From Eubacteriaceae bacterium (GTDB taxonomy: Bacteria > Bacillota > Clostridia > Eubacteriales > Eubacteriaceae): 42,884 bases of DNA. Below, one piece after another: positions 7,301-15,303 of the stretch. A program made the translations under genes and the position numbers. The stretch's first letter is position 1; every line of letters starts with the position of its first letter. Below the pieces are notes generated by a model that was not told where the DNA came from, did no database searches, and was given only the letters and a program-made list of their open reading frames with translations. The stretch is taken from NCBI GenBank assembly GCA_030156895.1, contig JASGLP010000025.1, positions 1-42,884 of the forward strand. Reading direction: 5' to 3'.

Positions 7301-9387
7301 TTCTTGTCCAATTTATATTGCTTTTTGAAAATCTTGAAAAATGATGTATACTCCGTTTTGAATCGTAATAACATCGCCTGATGATCAATGTCCATGATTT
7401 CATTTTCAAAATTGTTTAATAAGTCACTCTTAAGTGTGCAATATTCCTTTATATTACAACTCAAGGTATCATATAAATTCTTAGCCTTTTCAAAACTTCC
7501 AGTTTTGTGCCATGTTGTATATGATTGATTTTTAAGAATGTAATCATTCCATTTATTTATAACATGGTCAATTTCATTGGAAGTTAAAAGTTCGCGATCC
7601 TGGCTAATAATTAGATTTGAATTCAAGTTTTTAATCTTATCAAAAATAGAAAATAAATTCTCCTTCTCCTTGAAGTATTTAATTTTCAGTTCTGAAAATT
7701 CATCAATTTCTTTTAATAGCACCGACAAATCATCATTTGTTATCCAACTTGCAGGAGCTAGTGGTGAACGCGAAGAAACTTCCAAAATATCAATTAGTTT
7801 CTTTAACCCCGCATATGAATGAAAGCCTCTAATATCAAGAGTATTTTCAATAGTATCTGCCAACTCAATCGACCTTTTCAATTTCGGTATCAAATTTTTC
7901 AGATTATAACTTATATCATGCCTCAATTCATTTGTAACCGTTCGAACATTGGCACTGTTCCATGGGTTGACCTTATAATCATCTGTCATTTTCCCCAATG
8001 TATGAACGTATTGATTTAAAAGATTTATAAACCGATTGTATTTTTGAGCTGTCACTTCATTGATGTCCGGCACATTAAAAATGATATCCTCATATATGCT
8101 CAGATTCGCCAATATCCCATTAACCTCATATATCGTCTTTTCCAGTGGTAGCACTTTAGTATGAATAGTGTCAATATAAGCATTTAACTTCTCTTTATCT
8201 GTCTGTAATTGGTCGAGTTTTTGAAATGCTTCATCAGTTAATTTAACAGTATTCTGTGTGAACTCAAGAACTGTACGCAGTTGTTCCAAAACTTCTTTTT
8301 TATTCGCTTTATGGCTATGTAATGTTAGACAAAAATGTTCTAATCCTGTCATGGATAATCTTCTGTGGACAACCTCTAACGCCGCCATTTTTTCTGATAC
8401 AAATAGAACTTTTTTGCCATCTGCGATGCTTTCTGCAATAATATTCGTTATTGTTTGACTTTTTCCGGTACCAGGTGGACCTTGCAGTACAAAACTCACC
8501 CCTTTTTTTGCACTTAGAATCGCATCTTGTTGACTTGAATCCGCATCGACAACTTGGAATACATCCACAGGCTTCGTTTGTTTATCATGATCAAAGTTAT
8601 TGATACTCTCAACATCATAATTAGAAACACTTGCATCTCCCGAAATTGAACGTATTATAGCATTGGCTTTAATTTTATCCTTGTGCTTTTCTATGTCTCG
8701 ATACATGTTTATTTTTAAAAATGATAGCAAACTAAGACTAACATCCTCAACAAGTTCCCATTTGTTTTTTGAAATCAGTTCCCCTATTTGAGTAAAGTAA
8801 GATTTCAAATCCTGTTCTTCATCAATTTCAGGCAAAATAATACCAAAGTCATTTTCCAATTTGTATTTCAATGTTGGGTTAATAACAATTTCATCTTCAT
8901 GAATATTAAGGATATATGGATCATTGATAGACTCAATTGTTAATGATGCCGGCACTAAAACAAGTGGTGACATCAAGTATTGTTCTGATTTCCCAGACTC
9001 AGCCCATCGCAAAAAACCAAAAGACACATACAGAATATTTACCCCAAGTTCTTCTACAGCTGTTTTAGCTTTTTCTCTAAGTGATCTTAACGTCTTTTGC
9101 TGCTCTTTAATTGTTTGATTGGTCTGAATATAGCTTTGTGTTTCATTAGATTCTTCATCGATAGAATCCAATTGCTCACTGTTAGCATCTGATAATTCCT
9201 CATCAAAAAAGGGAAACTCTATTGATCTTTCACTAACAACAAAATCCTGCCATAGATTTAAAATATCTGGTTTAATAATCTTTAAACTTGACCTTTTAGT
9301 CTCTTTATAATTGATTAATCTGTTTCTTTTCCCAAGGTCAAGCAATTTATTCTTCCACGCATCTAATTTAAAATCTATGACTGCCAT
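4336..9387 (-). CDS. DUF4011/DUF3320-type SF1 helicase with REase-like domain, 1683 aa
   Basis: This is a very large SF1 helicase-nuclease. An N-terminal DUF4011-like domain covers about 1-250. Walker A is GPPGTGKS at 303-310, then a long insert (about 370-1000) rich in helical repeats. Walker B is IFDEASQ near 1064; further motifs are GDSKQLPP, WHYRSRH, VQGDERDT and NVAITRAK (about 1085-1305). An REase/Vsr-like fold follows at about 1379-1452, with D in RIDLAI and the GIECDG motif, matching the MTES_1575-type nuclease. The C-terminus resembles DUF3320. Proteins of this build occur in defence islands, including Shango- and Mokosh-type systems. GGAGTG precedes the ATG. It is transcribed alone, upstream of the WYL-TerB cassette. 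Confidence 0.88.
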   Translation of the reverse strand: MAVIDFKLDAWKNKLLDLGKRNRLINYKETKRSSLKIIKPDILNLWQDFVVSERSIEFPFFDEELSDANSEQLDSIDEESNETQSYIQTNQTIKEQQKTLRSLREKAKTAVEELGVNILYVSFGFLRWAESGKSEQYLMSPLVLVPASLTIESINDPYILNIHEDEIVINPTLKYKLENDFGIILPEIDEEQDLKSYFTQIGELISKNKWELVEDVSLSLLSFLKINMYRDIEKHKDKIKANAIIRSISGDASVSNYDVESINNFDHDKQTKPVDVFQVVDADSSQQDAILSAKKGVSFVLQGPPGTGKSQTITNIIAESIADGKKVLFVSEKMAALEVVHRRLSMTGLEHFCLTLHSHKANKKEVLEQLRTVLEFTQNTVKLTDEAFQKLDQLQTDKEKLNAYIDTIHTKVLPLEKTIYEVNGILANLSIYEDIIFNVPDINEVTAQKYNRFINLLNQYVHTLGKMTDDYKVNPWNSANVRTVTNELRHDISYNLKNLIPKLKRSIELADTIENTLDIRGFHSYAGLKKLIDILEVSSRSPLAPASWITNDDLSVLLKEIDEFSELKIKYFKEKENLFSIFDKIKNLNSNLIISQDRELLTSNEIDHVINKWNDYILKNQSYTTWHKTGSFEKAKNLYDTLSCNIKEYCTLKSDLLNNFENEIMDIDHQAMLLRFKTEYTSFFKIFKKQYKLDKKEILGKYKTIVKKIEDETVIQTLLKLKQMAEISDLLSENSQEYQTQFFDVYDRENTKLNILEKMLDLFSNLELGLTSLNDLKKMTNLIESNDIKLKNHYQDLYSGLNTDWNQVKKTLEWASQFRKITEKYDVNQEFIENICKSSDKISLCNSFLSDLNNVIQQIDQEFIWFLKIFDDKDMLQDCTINVLLERVEKCKNGLASLEEWIDFRTAQKNCIDEGLEDYINKMKEMQIKTSKIIPVFKKRFFRLWLDAILPHYPEVMNFRRRNQEFIINEFSKLDKEQLEIAKARVKKKLIDNLPSLSRFTNGVDEISILKRELSKQRRIMPIRKLFAQIPNLLLTLKPCLMMSPLSVSIFLESESYDFDMVIFDEASQINTENAIGAISRAKQVIIAGDSKQLPPTNFFAASVSDEEFDNDNDDELDDVNAYESILDEANLLPERTLLWHYRSRHEHLIAFSNAKIYKNKLITFPSNAEKVNDHGVEYFYVKDGFYDRGGKKGNTIEAQKIAEMVFDHFRKFPNRSLGVIVFGEVQQQAIDGAVRQLRMKNTTYEQFFKEDLVESFFIKNLENVQGDERDTIIFSIGYAKPPQGGQMHMNFGPLSKSGGERRLNVAITRAKYNVKLVGSIMPTDIDLNRVSSEGPKLLRSYIDFAINGPSVLLSETNESDIIEHDSAFEEAVFNYLDRKGYQVGTQIGCSGYRIDLAIKHPTHSGKYVLGIECDGAAYHSARTARERDRLRQSVLEDMGWTIYRIWSTDWIKDPVTEGEKLIEAVEKALLDYNNESDSFEIERVKNLNIQNTEHSYLTVDIKETLEDDDNPYQFERQVYADFDSLPKNSYGNLELVDCIMEVVNKEFPIHYDLLCKRIAPLFGREKVSSTVRKEVDYGLVRLENDVIRNGDFLMPNNEVVIKPILNNTRSIQHISTEELAVAMYNVAQVCVGATVDSVCSETARSYGFKRRSERINSSMFAAYEQLKLSEKVKEIDGKVIVE

Positions 9388-9469
9388 ATTCCCACTCCTT
9401 ATCTATTAATAATCTTCCTGAAAATTAAAAAGAATTTATAATTTTTATTTGAACATAAACCCATAATTT

Positions 9470-9497
9470 ATTATACCCCTTTGATATACGATTACAA
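9470..9497 (-). promoter_or_regulatory. Candidate promoter of the large helicase
   Basis: TATAAT (9470-9475) has TTGTAA (9492-9497) 16 bases upstream on the minus strand. It lies about 85 bases before the helicase ATG, in very AT-rich DNA. Confidence 0.45.
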
Positions 9498-9677
9498 ATA
9501 TTTTCTCATTTAAATCTTTTTTTATTCGTTTTCTGCAAAGCCCTATTCACCTTTACAAAAAAAATAGAAGTCGACCCATTTTATAATAAAAGTCTAGCCT
9601 ATTTTTCTTTCTGCTGCAATATGTGACAAAATGTGTGACAGTATTATTTAGCACAATTATTAAATTATTTTGAACGT
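9498..9677. other. AT-rich junction between accessory block and tRNA-Ser genes
   Basis: No gene was found. Near 9620-9640 is a short Cys/Asp-type reading (ICDKMCD) formed by repeated TGTGACA words. Such text can occur at the end of tyrosine recombinases, but here it is open for only a few codons and is at most a remnant. This is where an element inserted at the 3' end of tRNA-Ser would join the chromosome. Confidence 0.3.
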
Positions 9678-9705
9678 AAAAAAACCTGCCACAATCGTAG
9701 CAGGT
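9678..9705 (-). terminator. Intrinsic terminator of the tRNA-Ser pair
   Basis: ACCTGC pairs with GCAGGT around a 10-base loop, followed on the minus strand by seven T. It lies 25 bases after the 3' end of tRNA-Ser(GCU). Confidence 0.8.
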
Positions 9706-9729
9706 CTAAATTTAATGCGTAATATTAAA

Positions 9730-9821
9730 TGGCGGAGAAGGAGGGATTTGAACCCTCGCACCGCGTTAACGGCCTATACCCTTAGCAGGGGCACCTCTTA
9801 TAGCCACTTGAGTACTTCTCC
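9730..9821 (-). tRNA. tRNA-Ser (anticodon GCU)
   Basis: The 92-base sequence folds as a class II tRNA with a long variable arm. The acceptor is GGAGAAG/CTTCTCC, the anticodon loop CTGCTAA gives GCU (reads AGC/AGU), the T-arm contains GGTTCAAATC, the discriminator is G73 and CCA is encoded. It is the second gene of a two-tRNA transcript. Confidence 0.97.
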
Positions 9822-9862
9822 AAGGGTAATAATGATCGAAAATCATATAATTAGCATTTGAA

Positions 9863-9951
9863 TGGCCGAGAGGGTGGGATTCGAACCCACGTGGGCTTGC
9901 ACCCTAACGGTTTTCAAGACCGCCCCGTTATGACCACTTCGGTACCTCTCG
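9863..9951 (-). tRNA. tRNA-Ser (anticodon UGA)
   Basis: The 89-base class II tRNA has acceptor CGAGAGG/CCTCTCG, anticodon loop CTTGAAA giving UGA (reads UCN), a long variable arm, T-arm GGTTCGAATC, discriminator G and encoded CCA. It lies 41 bases upstream of tRNA-Ser(GCU) and shares its promoter and terminator. Confidence 0.97.
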
Positions 9952-9972
9952 TAATTTCAAAATGCAAGACTT

Positions 9973-10001
9973 ATTATAGCGGGAATTATGACAATTGTCA
10001 A
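9973..10001 (-). promoter_or_regulatory. Consensus promoter of the tRNA-Ser pair
   Basis: TTGACA (9996-10001), a 17-base spacer and TATAAT (9973-9978) form a perfect sigma-A promoter. The first tRNA begins 22 bases after the -10. Confidence 0.88.
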
Positions 10002-10055
10002 GCATTCTGAAAAAGTTTTTTTATTAATTTTTCAAATTATTTTTGATACCTGTGA

Positions 10056-11117
10056 TTAGATTTTTTCGATCCAATTCAGTTCGTCTTTTTCTTCACCAAC
10101 TTGGACACCATAGAGAGTGTCATAGATTTTTTGCGCGTATTGACCGATTTTACCGTCATTAAAGGTCATTTCGGCATCTTTCCACCCTAACGATCCAATC
10201 GGCGAAATAACGGCCGCTGTGCCCGTTGCAAAGGCTTCCTTTATTTTTCCATCCTGATAGGCCTGATATAGTTCATCGATGGTAATGCGTCGTTCAACGA
10301 CCTTCTTACCCCAGTGCTTTAAAAGTTCGATTACGCTTTTTCGGGTAATTCCGCTCAGGATTGTTCCTTCTAGTGATGGCGTTACAAACTCATCATCAAT
10401 CAGGAAAAAGACATTGCTGGTCCCCACTTCTTCGATATAGGTTCTGCTTTCACCATCCAGCCATAAAATCTGATCATAACCCAGCTCTTTAACCTTTTGT
10501 TGAGCCGCCAGACCACCGGCATAATTACCGCCGCATTTGGCTTCTCCGGTACCACCACGAACTGTTCGGGCATACTCATTTTCCACAAAAATTCGACAGG
10601 GTGCCATACCGCCTTTATAATAAGAAGCCACTGGAGACATAATAATCATGAATTTATACTGTTTCGAAACACGAACGCCAATGTAGGGATCTGTGGCAAA
10701 GATAAATGGTCGAATATATAAAGATGTTCCCGGCCCCTCCGGGATCCATTGAGCATCAAGTTTTACTAATTCCTTAAGTGCTTCCAGCAGAAAATCTTCA
10801 TCAATCTGAGGAATACACATACGTTTATTAGACCGGTTTAATCGTCTAAAGTTTTCCAGCGGTCGGAATAACTGAACCTGTCCATCCGGTGTACGGTAAG
10901 CCTTTAATCCTTCAAAAACTTCCTGTGCATAATGAAGAACCATTGCTGAAGGCATCAGCTCAATTGGGCCGTATGGTAGAATTGTTGCGTCATGCCAGCC
11001 CAGTCCTTCCGTATAATCCATCATAAACATATGATCCGTAAAATTAACACCAAATTCCAGACTGTCGCTTTGAGGCATCGCTTTGGGTGCATTCGTTTTT
11101 ACAACTTTAATCTCCAT
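10056..11117 (-). CDS. ilvE: Branched-chain amino acid aminotransferase, 353 aa
   Basis: This is a class IV PLP aminotransferase of the BCAT type. It reversibly transfers the amino group between leucine, isoleucine or valine and 2-oxoglutarate in the cytoplasm. Recognisable parts are the N-terminal ALHYAQEVFEGLKAYR-like strand, RPLENFRRLNRSNKRM, the Lys-region GGNYAGGLAAQQ (Schiff-base Lys just before it, in GEAKCGG), the ESRTYIEEVGTSNVFF segment and the phosphate-binding GTILSGITR. The length is normal for the long bacterial BCAT. The start is the ATG at MEIKVV, five bases after GGAGGG; the longer frame uses TTG inside the ribosome site. The promoter carries an ATTGTATACAAT palindrome, so repression is likely. 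Confidence 0.95.
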   Translation of the reverse strand: MEIKVVKTNAPKAMPQSDSLEFGVNFTDHMFMMDYTEGLGWHDATILPYGPIELMPSAMVLHYAQEVFEGLKAYRTPDGQVQLFRPLENFRRLNRSNKRMCIPQIDEDFLLEALKELVKLDAQWIPEGPGTSLYIRPFIFATDPYIGVRVSKQYKFMIIMSPVASYYKGGMAPCRIFVENEYARTVRGGTGEAKCGGNYAGGLAAQQKVKELGYDQILWLDGESRTYIEEVGTSNVFFLIDDEFVTPSLEGTILSGITRKSVIELLKHWGKKVVERRITIDELYQAYQDGKIKEAFATGTAAVISPIGSLGWKDAEMTFNDGKIGQYAQKIYDTLYGVQVGEEKDELNWIEKI

Positions 11118-11170
11118 GATTCCCTCCAACTATCATAAGACTTCTTTGTCTTAGTTTTTTACATGAGACT

Positions 11171-11199
11171 AGTATAACAATTATTGTATACAATGAACA
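11171..11199 (-). promoter_or_regulatory. ilvE promoter with ATTGTATACAAT operator-like palindrome
   Basis: The -10 is TATACT (11171-11176) and the -35 TGTTCA (11194-11199), 17 bases apart. A perfect 12-bp palindrome ATTGTATACAAT (11183-11194) fills the spacer. A near-identical sequence occurs twice at the metY promoter. The promoter call is moderate; the palindrome itself is certain. Confidence 0.6.
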
Positions 11200-11237
11200 G
11201 AGTGACTTCAATATTTTTTGTTTTTTTTTAATACATT

Positions 11238-11277
11238 AAAAAATCCCTGAATCAATTTTATCAATCAATTCAAGGAT
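11238..11277 (-). terminator. Intrinsic terminator after the 3D-domain gene
   Basis: ATCCTTGAAT pairs with ATTCAGGGAT (one G-T pair), followed by TTTTTT on the minus strand. It ends the 11299-12378 transcript just before the ilvE promoter. Confidence 0.8.
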
Positions 11278-11298
11278 CTGTATTCGTTATAATTTGCC

Positions 11299-12378
11299 CT
11301 AATCCAGGAAGTAAATCTCGATGGTCTGTCTTCCCCAGGCTACACATTTTTCTTCTGAATCCATGTAAATATCAATTATGCCATATGTTACCGCGCCGCC
11401 ACGATCTTCAACCGTGTAGACACCTCCCAAAGCTGGAATATAAACTTTGGTGCCAAAAGGAATACCCGCCCAGGTCGCAATGGTTCGCCCTTCCTGTGGT
11501 GGCAATCCGCATGCAGTATTATTGCCGGTTGCCGTATAAGCGGTAGCAGAAACTGTCATGCTGCCGGAATAGCCGGAGTCATCAGAAACTTCTGAAGAAA
11601 TATTCTGAGCTTCATCACTGCTTTCAACATTAATGTTATCGGAATTTTTAGAAACCTGAACATTTGTCGGTACAGTAACAGTTGTTGCCGGGCCTACTTC
11701 AATGATCTCATCCTGTGGCGCTTCGACAATCTGACTTTTTACGACTTCACGTTTAACTTCCACGCCGTTTTCATAATAAACACGTTCCGTGACATTACTT
11801 TTGCCATTAACCCCAACCTGTGTTACCACTCGGGAGCCCGCTGGCAATTCAGTATTTTCATTAAGGGTTACTTGCATTGGCACTTCACGTACCGCAGAGC
11901 TTTCAACCACATCCACTCGGATCACCTTAATATCACCGGTTTCTTCAGTGATGACGGTATCTCCTGTCGGCTCGACCCGATCATCATCATCCAGTTCAAT
12001 GTCCATCTCGGAAAGCAGCTGGCTAATCGTTTCATCTCCTGCAAAATATTCAATTGTTTGACCATCAACAGTCAGATTCCCACTTGTCTTTTCAGTAATT
12101 GTGACTTCTGCCACATCTTTAAAGAGCGACGACAGGGAAGCGCTGTACTGGTATTCTTCACTTACTGGAAGATCGTTGGCAATGAGGACTTCTTCAAGGG
12201 TCTCTAACAACTTTCCTTCAACCATTACCGTTTCGCCTTCAAAAGTGACGCGAATTTCTTTTTCAACGGTAAAAGCACTGGAAACTCCGACGACCAAAAG
12301 CAGGATCAATCCAATAATCCCAATTTTGACCCCAGGAAATTTCTTAAGAAAGCCCCCAGTTTCTCTTTTATTATTCAT
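11299..12378 (-). CDS. DUF348/G5/3D-domain cell-wall protein (YabE/Rpf2-like), 359 aa
   Basis: The protein has a short cytoplasmic N-terminus, one membrane anchor (IGIIGLILLLVVGVSSAFTV, about 19-38) and two DUF348 repeats (about 40-150). A G5 domain follows (about 150-225), then a Ser/Asn-rich linker and a C-terminal 3D domain (about 275-359). The 3D domain shows TAYTATG, GTKVYIPALG, VEDRGG and GIIDIYM, whose aspartates belong to the double-psi barrel active site seen in MltA-type lytic transglycosylases. The expected role is peptidoglycan cleavage or spore/cell-wall remodelling outside the membrane. It is monocistronic. GAAAGG precedes the ATG. Confidence 0.92.
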   Translation of the reverse strand: MNNKRETGGFLKKFPGVKIGIIGLILLLVVGVSSAFTVEKEIRVTFEGETVMVEGKLLETLEEVLIANDLPVSEEYQYSASLSSLFKDVAEVTITEKTSGNLTVDGQTIEYFAGDETISQLLSEMDIELDDDDRVEPTGDTVITEETGDIKVIRVDVVESSAVREVPMQVTLNENTELPAGSRVVTQVGVNGKSNVTERVYYENGVEVKREVVKSQIVEAPQDEIIEVGPATTVTVPTNVQVSKNSDNINVESSDEAQNISSEVSDDSGYSGSMTVSATAYTATGNNTACGLPPQEGRTIATWAGIPFGTKVYIPALGGVYTVEDRGGAVTYGIIDIYMDSEEKCVAWGRQTIEIYFLD

Positions 12379-12564
12379 AAAAAACCTTTCATCTTGTCAA
12401 CACATCATCTGAAACTTTACATATTTGTTACGATTAGTTTAACATCCAATCCGTATCATGTCAAGGTCTTTGTCCCCAAGACCCCACGCGCTGGTAAGTC
12501 ATTCCCATAAAAAAGACGAATTTAAAGCCGTTTTTCATCGTCATTGGAGGGAAAGTGTAAATTT

Positions 12565-12594
12565 TTGCCATGATTGGTCAGGACATGGTAAAAT
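12565..12594 (+). promoter_or_regulatory. mutY promoter
   Basis: TTGCCA (12565-12570) and TAAAAT (12589-12594) are 18 bases apart. A CCATG...CATGG inverted repeat lies across the spacer and could bind a regulator. The mutY ATG is 70 bases downstream. Confidence 0.6.
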
Positions 12595-12664
12595 CTCAAG
12601 GAAGCCTTTAGCCAGCCCCGTTATACTGTCATTTGTTACAAAACAAATTTTAAGAGGAGTTTCT

Positions 12665-13762
12665 ATGCCAGCATTTAACATCAGCAATGCACAGATTTAC
12701 ATTTTGCAAAATAATAGCCCTAATTGGTTTAATAAAAATAAACGAAGCCTGCCTTTTCGCCAAACAAAAGATCCATATCAGATCTGGATTTCGGAAATCA
12801 TGGCTCAGCAGACTCAAATTGATACCCTGATCCCTTATTATAAGCGCTTTATTGAAAAATTTCCTGATCTTAAGACCCTGGCTGCTGCCGAAGAGTCAGC
12901 CGTTTTAAAAGCCTGGGAGGGTCTGGGTTACTATTCCCGGGTCCGCAATCTTCATAAAACCGCGCGACTGATCGAAAGCGACTATGATGGCTGTTTCCCA
13001 TCTGATTACCAGACGCTCATAAAACTGCCGGGGATCGGTCCCTATACCGGCGGAGCCATCGCCAGCATTGCCTTTAATGAAGCGGTAACAGCCGTTGACG
13101 GTAATGTTTTGCGGGTCATCAGCCGCTTTTTAAACAGCCATCTTGATATCGGCGAAAACAAGACAAAAAAAGTCATTACCCAATGGCTTGAAACAATCCT
13201 CCCCGCCAATTCCGGCGATTTCAACGAAAGTCTGATGGAACTGGGAGCTCTAATCTGCAGTCCCACAAATCCTCAATGCCCTGACTGTCCTCTGCGTGAT
13301 GGCTGTCAGGCATACGCTCAGGGAAATCAGGAAAAACTTCCGATTAAGAAGAAAAAAATCAGACCAAAAACCATGCAGATGGAGGTGGGAATCCTAATCC
13401 GAGACAAGCACCTTTTCTTTGTTCGTCGTGATCAAAAGGGTCTGCTGGCAGGGATGTGGTCTTTTCCCATTGTTACACAGACAGATGAACCCGGCCAGGC
13501 CATCAGCGATCTCCTAAACCAGTACACCCAGCACCTGCCCCAGGCACAATATCTGGGACACAGCCGTCATGTTTTCACCCATATCATCTGGGAAATAGAG
13601 GTTTATAGTTTCTATTTGCCTGCTTACTTAAAGGAAGAAACAGCCACCTATTCCATCAAGGCAGATGATCAAACCTGTTTTATCCCCATCGACGAAACCG
13701 ACCGCTTAACCCTGCCAGTTGCTTTCAAGAAACTTCTGCCCCTACTTGAGCCCCATTTATAA
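12665..13762 (+). CDS. mutY: A/G-specific adenine DNA glycosylase MutY, 365 aa
   Basis: MutY removes adenine mispaired with 8-oxoguanine in base-excision repair. The catalytic Glu lies in WISEIMAQQTQ. The helix-hairpin-helix is LPGIGPYTGGAIASIAF, and the catalytic Asp is in AVDGNVLR. The 4Fe-4S loop is C-x6-C-x2-C-x5-C (CSPTNPQCPDCPLRDGC). The C-terminal NUDIX-like domain that reads 8-oxoG is present (GHSRHVFTHIIW). Length is typical. AGAGGAG lies before the chosen ATG; the longer open frame upstream overlaps the promoter. It is convergent with the MEMO-AMMECR1 gene, 50 bases away. Confidence 0.96.
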   Translation: MPAFNISNAQIYILQNNSPNWFNKNKRSLPFRQTKDPYQIWISEIMAQQTQIDTLIPYYKRFIEKFPDLKTLAAAEESAVLKAWEGLGYYSRVRNLHKTARLIESDYDGCFPSDYQTLIKLPGIGPYTGGAIASIAFNEAVTAVDGNVLRVISRFLNSHLDIGENKTKKVITQWLETILPANSGDFNESLMELGALICSPTNPQCPDCPLRDGCQAYAQGNQEKLPIKKKKIRPKTMQMEVGILIRDKHLFFVRRDQKGLLAGMWSFPIVTQTDEPGQAISDLLNQYTQHLPQAQYLGHSRHVFTHIIWEIEVYSFYLPAYLKEETATYSIKADDQTCFIPIDETDRLTLPVAFKKLLPLLEPHL

Positions 13763-13812
13763 TATCAAATTTCTCTAGCAGCATTATCAGCAGCCCCGCC
13801 TGCTAAGTTCTT

Positions 13813-15246
13813 TTAGTGATAGCGCTTCACTTCAAAACGGTAAAGATCCACGTCTGTTTCACTTTCCAGAATCCCGGCTTTCTGCCGGGCGATGGCTACC
13901 TGCTGTTCCACCGAGTCAACGCCATCCAAATCCGGCAATAAAAGACCCCGATTCAGATCTTTCTCGACGATAACACCATATTTCTTCGGATCCAGTTCAG
14001 CCGGGCTGCTTATTTTCTCGGCCTCGCCCAAAATATCCACCTTGATTTCCAGATCCATCAGCTCCGTTTCCTCGACCGGTAAAAAACGCGGATCATAGGC
14101 GGCCGCTTCAATGGCATTACGGATAATTTCCTGGGCAATATTCTCGGTCACCGCCCTGGTCGTCCCAATGCAGCCCCGCAGTTCCCCTTGCTTGTGGATC
14201 GATACAAACACACCAGCCTGCTGATAGTCCAGATCCTTTAAAGCTTTATCATCAATTTCAACCTGGTCTTTGTAGTTAGAAAAATTAAGCTTCCGCCCTC
14301 TTTGCACCCAAGTGTTAATGGATGCCCTGGCCAGTGCCACATAGGCTGATTCACTGGAGCGCCGGCTTTTATAGGCCAGCTGCTGGTCTTGTTCATAGCG
14401 CTTTTGCAGACTGGGAATTTTACCTTCCTTCAAATCAATATAAGCAGTCATGTAACCAACGCCAAAGGGTCCTTCATAGGAATAAACTTTTGCATCCGTA
14501 TCAAAACCATCCAGGGCTCCCAGACCCATTACAATTGGCCGCAGCCCGCATTGTCCGGCTGGTTCATAAACCTCATGGGGCACCGTCAAAATGGAATAAT
14601 AATCTTTTTGGCCAATCCCATAAACAATATTGTCATCAAAAACCGGTCCCATTTGGTTAAATTCATAGGGGCCTTCGTCCTTTAGACAATGGGACAAGTC
14701 GGCACTGCTTAAAATAACGGTATCATTACTGGTGCGCTCAACAGCCTCCCGGATGGCCATGCCCATCTGATAGAGCTCATAGAGACTTAAAAATCCAATG
14801 GAGATATGAACAATCTTATAGTCCTTATAGAAACGGTCAATAAAATAAAGGGGCACTAAAAGTCCATGATCAATTTCCAGTTTAATTTCATATTCTTCGG
14901 CGGTGCGCTGGTTTAAAAAGATGCTGTGACACTGGTTGACGGCAAAGGAGCGGTTTAATTCATCCAGCAATCCCATATCACATTTTTTCTCCATTTTTAT
15001 ATCTGGGCTACCAAATCTTCCCAGATCGCCAGCAATTTTATTTTCGTAAATAACTGCTACCCCATCCCGAAAGACATTACCATGAGGGGTGATGCAAACA
15101 ATGGTTTTAGGCCCTACTTCAACAATTTTCTTTGCCAGATCCCGCATTCCCTGAGCCGTTTTTTGTGCTTCTGCTTCGCGACCCGCACCGATTTCCGGAA
15201 TCAGAACCGGCGGATGCGAGGCAATCGCCATTCCTTTTAATCTCAT
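13813..15246 (-). CDS. MEMO-AMMECR1 fusion protein (AmmeMemoRadiSam A+B), 477 aa
   Basis: The N-terminal 270 residues are a MEMO-like, class III dioxygenase-fold domain (ASHPPVLIPEIG, CITPHGNVF, SSADLSHC). The C-terminal 180 residues are AMMECR1 (GVFVSIHKQGELRGCIG, YDPRFLPV, DLEIKVDIL). In many anaerobes these two parts and a radical-SAM protein form the AmmeMemoRadiSam set, whose product I do not assert. Here A and B are fused, and no radical-SAM gene is adjacent: eno lies upstream and mutY downstream. GGAAG precedes the ATG. A terminator only 15 bases upstream isolates it from eno. Confidence 0.93.
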   Translation of the reverse strand: MRLKGMAIASHPPVLIPEIGAGREAEAQKTAQGMRDLAKKIVEVGPKTIVCITPHGNVFRDGVAVIYENKIAGDLGRFGSPDIKMEKKCDMGLLDELNRSFAVNQCHSIFLNQRTAEEYEIKLEIDHGLLVPLYFIDRFYKDYKIVHISIGFLSLYELYQMGMAIREAVERTSNDTVILSSADLSHCLKDEGPYEFNQMGPVFDDNIVYGIGQKDYYSILTVPHEVYEPAGQCGLRPIVMGLGALDGFDTDAKVYSYEGPFGVGYMTAYIDLKEGKIPSLQKRYEQDQQLAYKSRRSSESAYVALARASINTWVQRGRKLNFSNYKDQVEIDDKALKDLDYQQAGVFVSIHKQGELRGCIGTTRAVTENIAQEIIRNAIEAAAYDPRFLPVEETELMDLEIKVDILGEAEKISSPAELDPKKYGVIVEKDLNRGLLLPDLDGVDSVEQQVAIARQKAGILESETDVDLYRFEVKRYH

Positions 15247-15260
15247 TTTTCTTCCTTTCT

Positions 15261-15285
15261 AAAAAGTGCCCCGTTACCGGGACAC
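15261..15285 (-). terminator. Terminator between eno and the MEMO-AMMECR1 gene
   Basis: GTGTCCCG pairs with CGGGGCAC with one mismatch around a short loop, followed by TTTTT on the minus strand. It lies after repeat copy A and immediately before the MEMO-AMMECR1 start. Confidence 0.65.
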
Positions 15286-15303
15286 TCAGTGTGTACAAAG
15301 CCC

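Noticed and set aside
9620..9640. Integrase remnant
   Set aside because: Only a few codons resemble a recombinase tail and stop codons lie close on both sides; kept only as a hint for the island hypothesis.
9670..9861. Plus-strand frame of 63 codons containing WRRRRDLNPR
   Set aside because: It runs through tRNA-Ser(GCU) in antisense; this phrase is a known artefact of tRNA genes.
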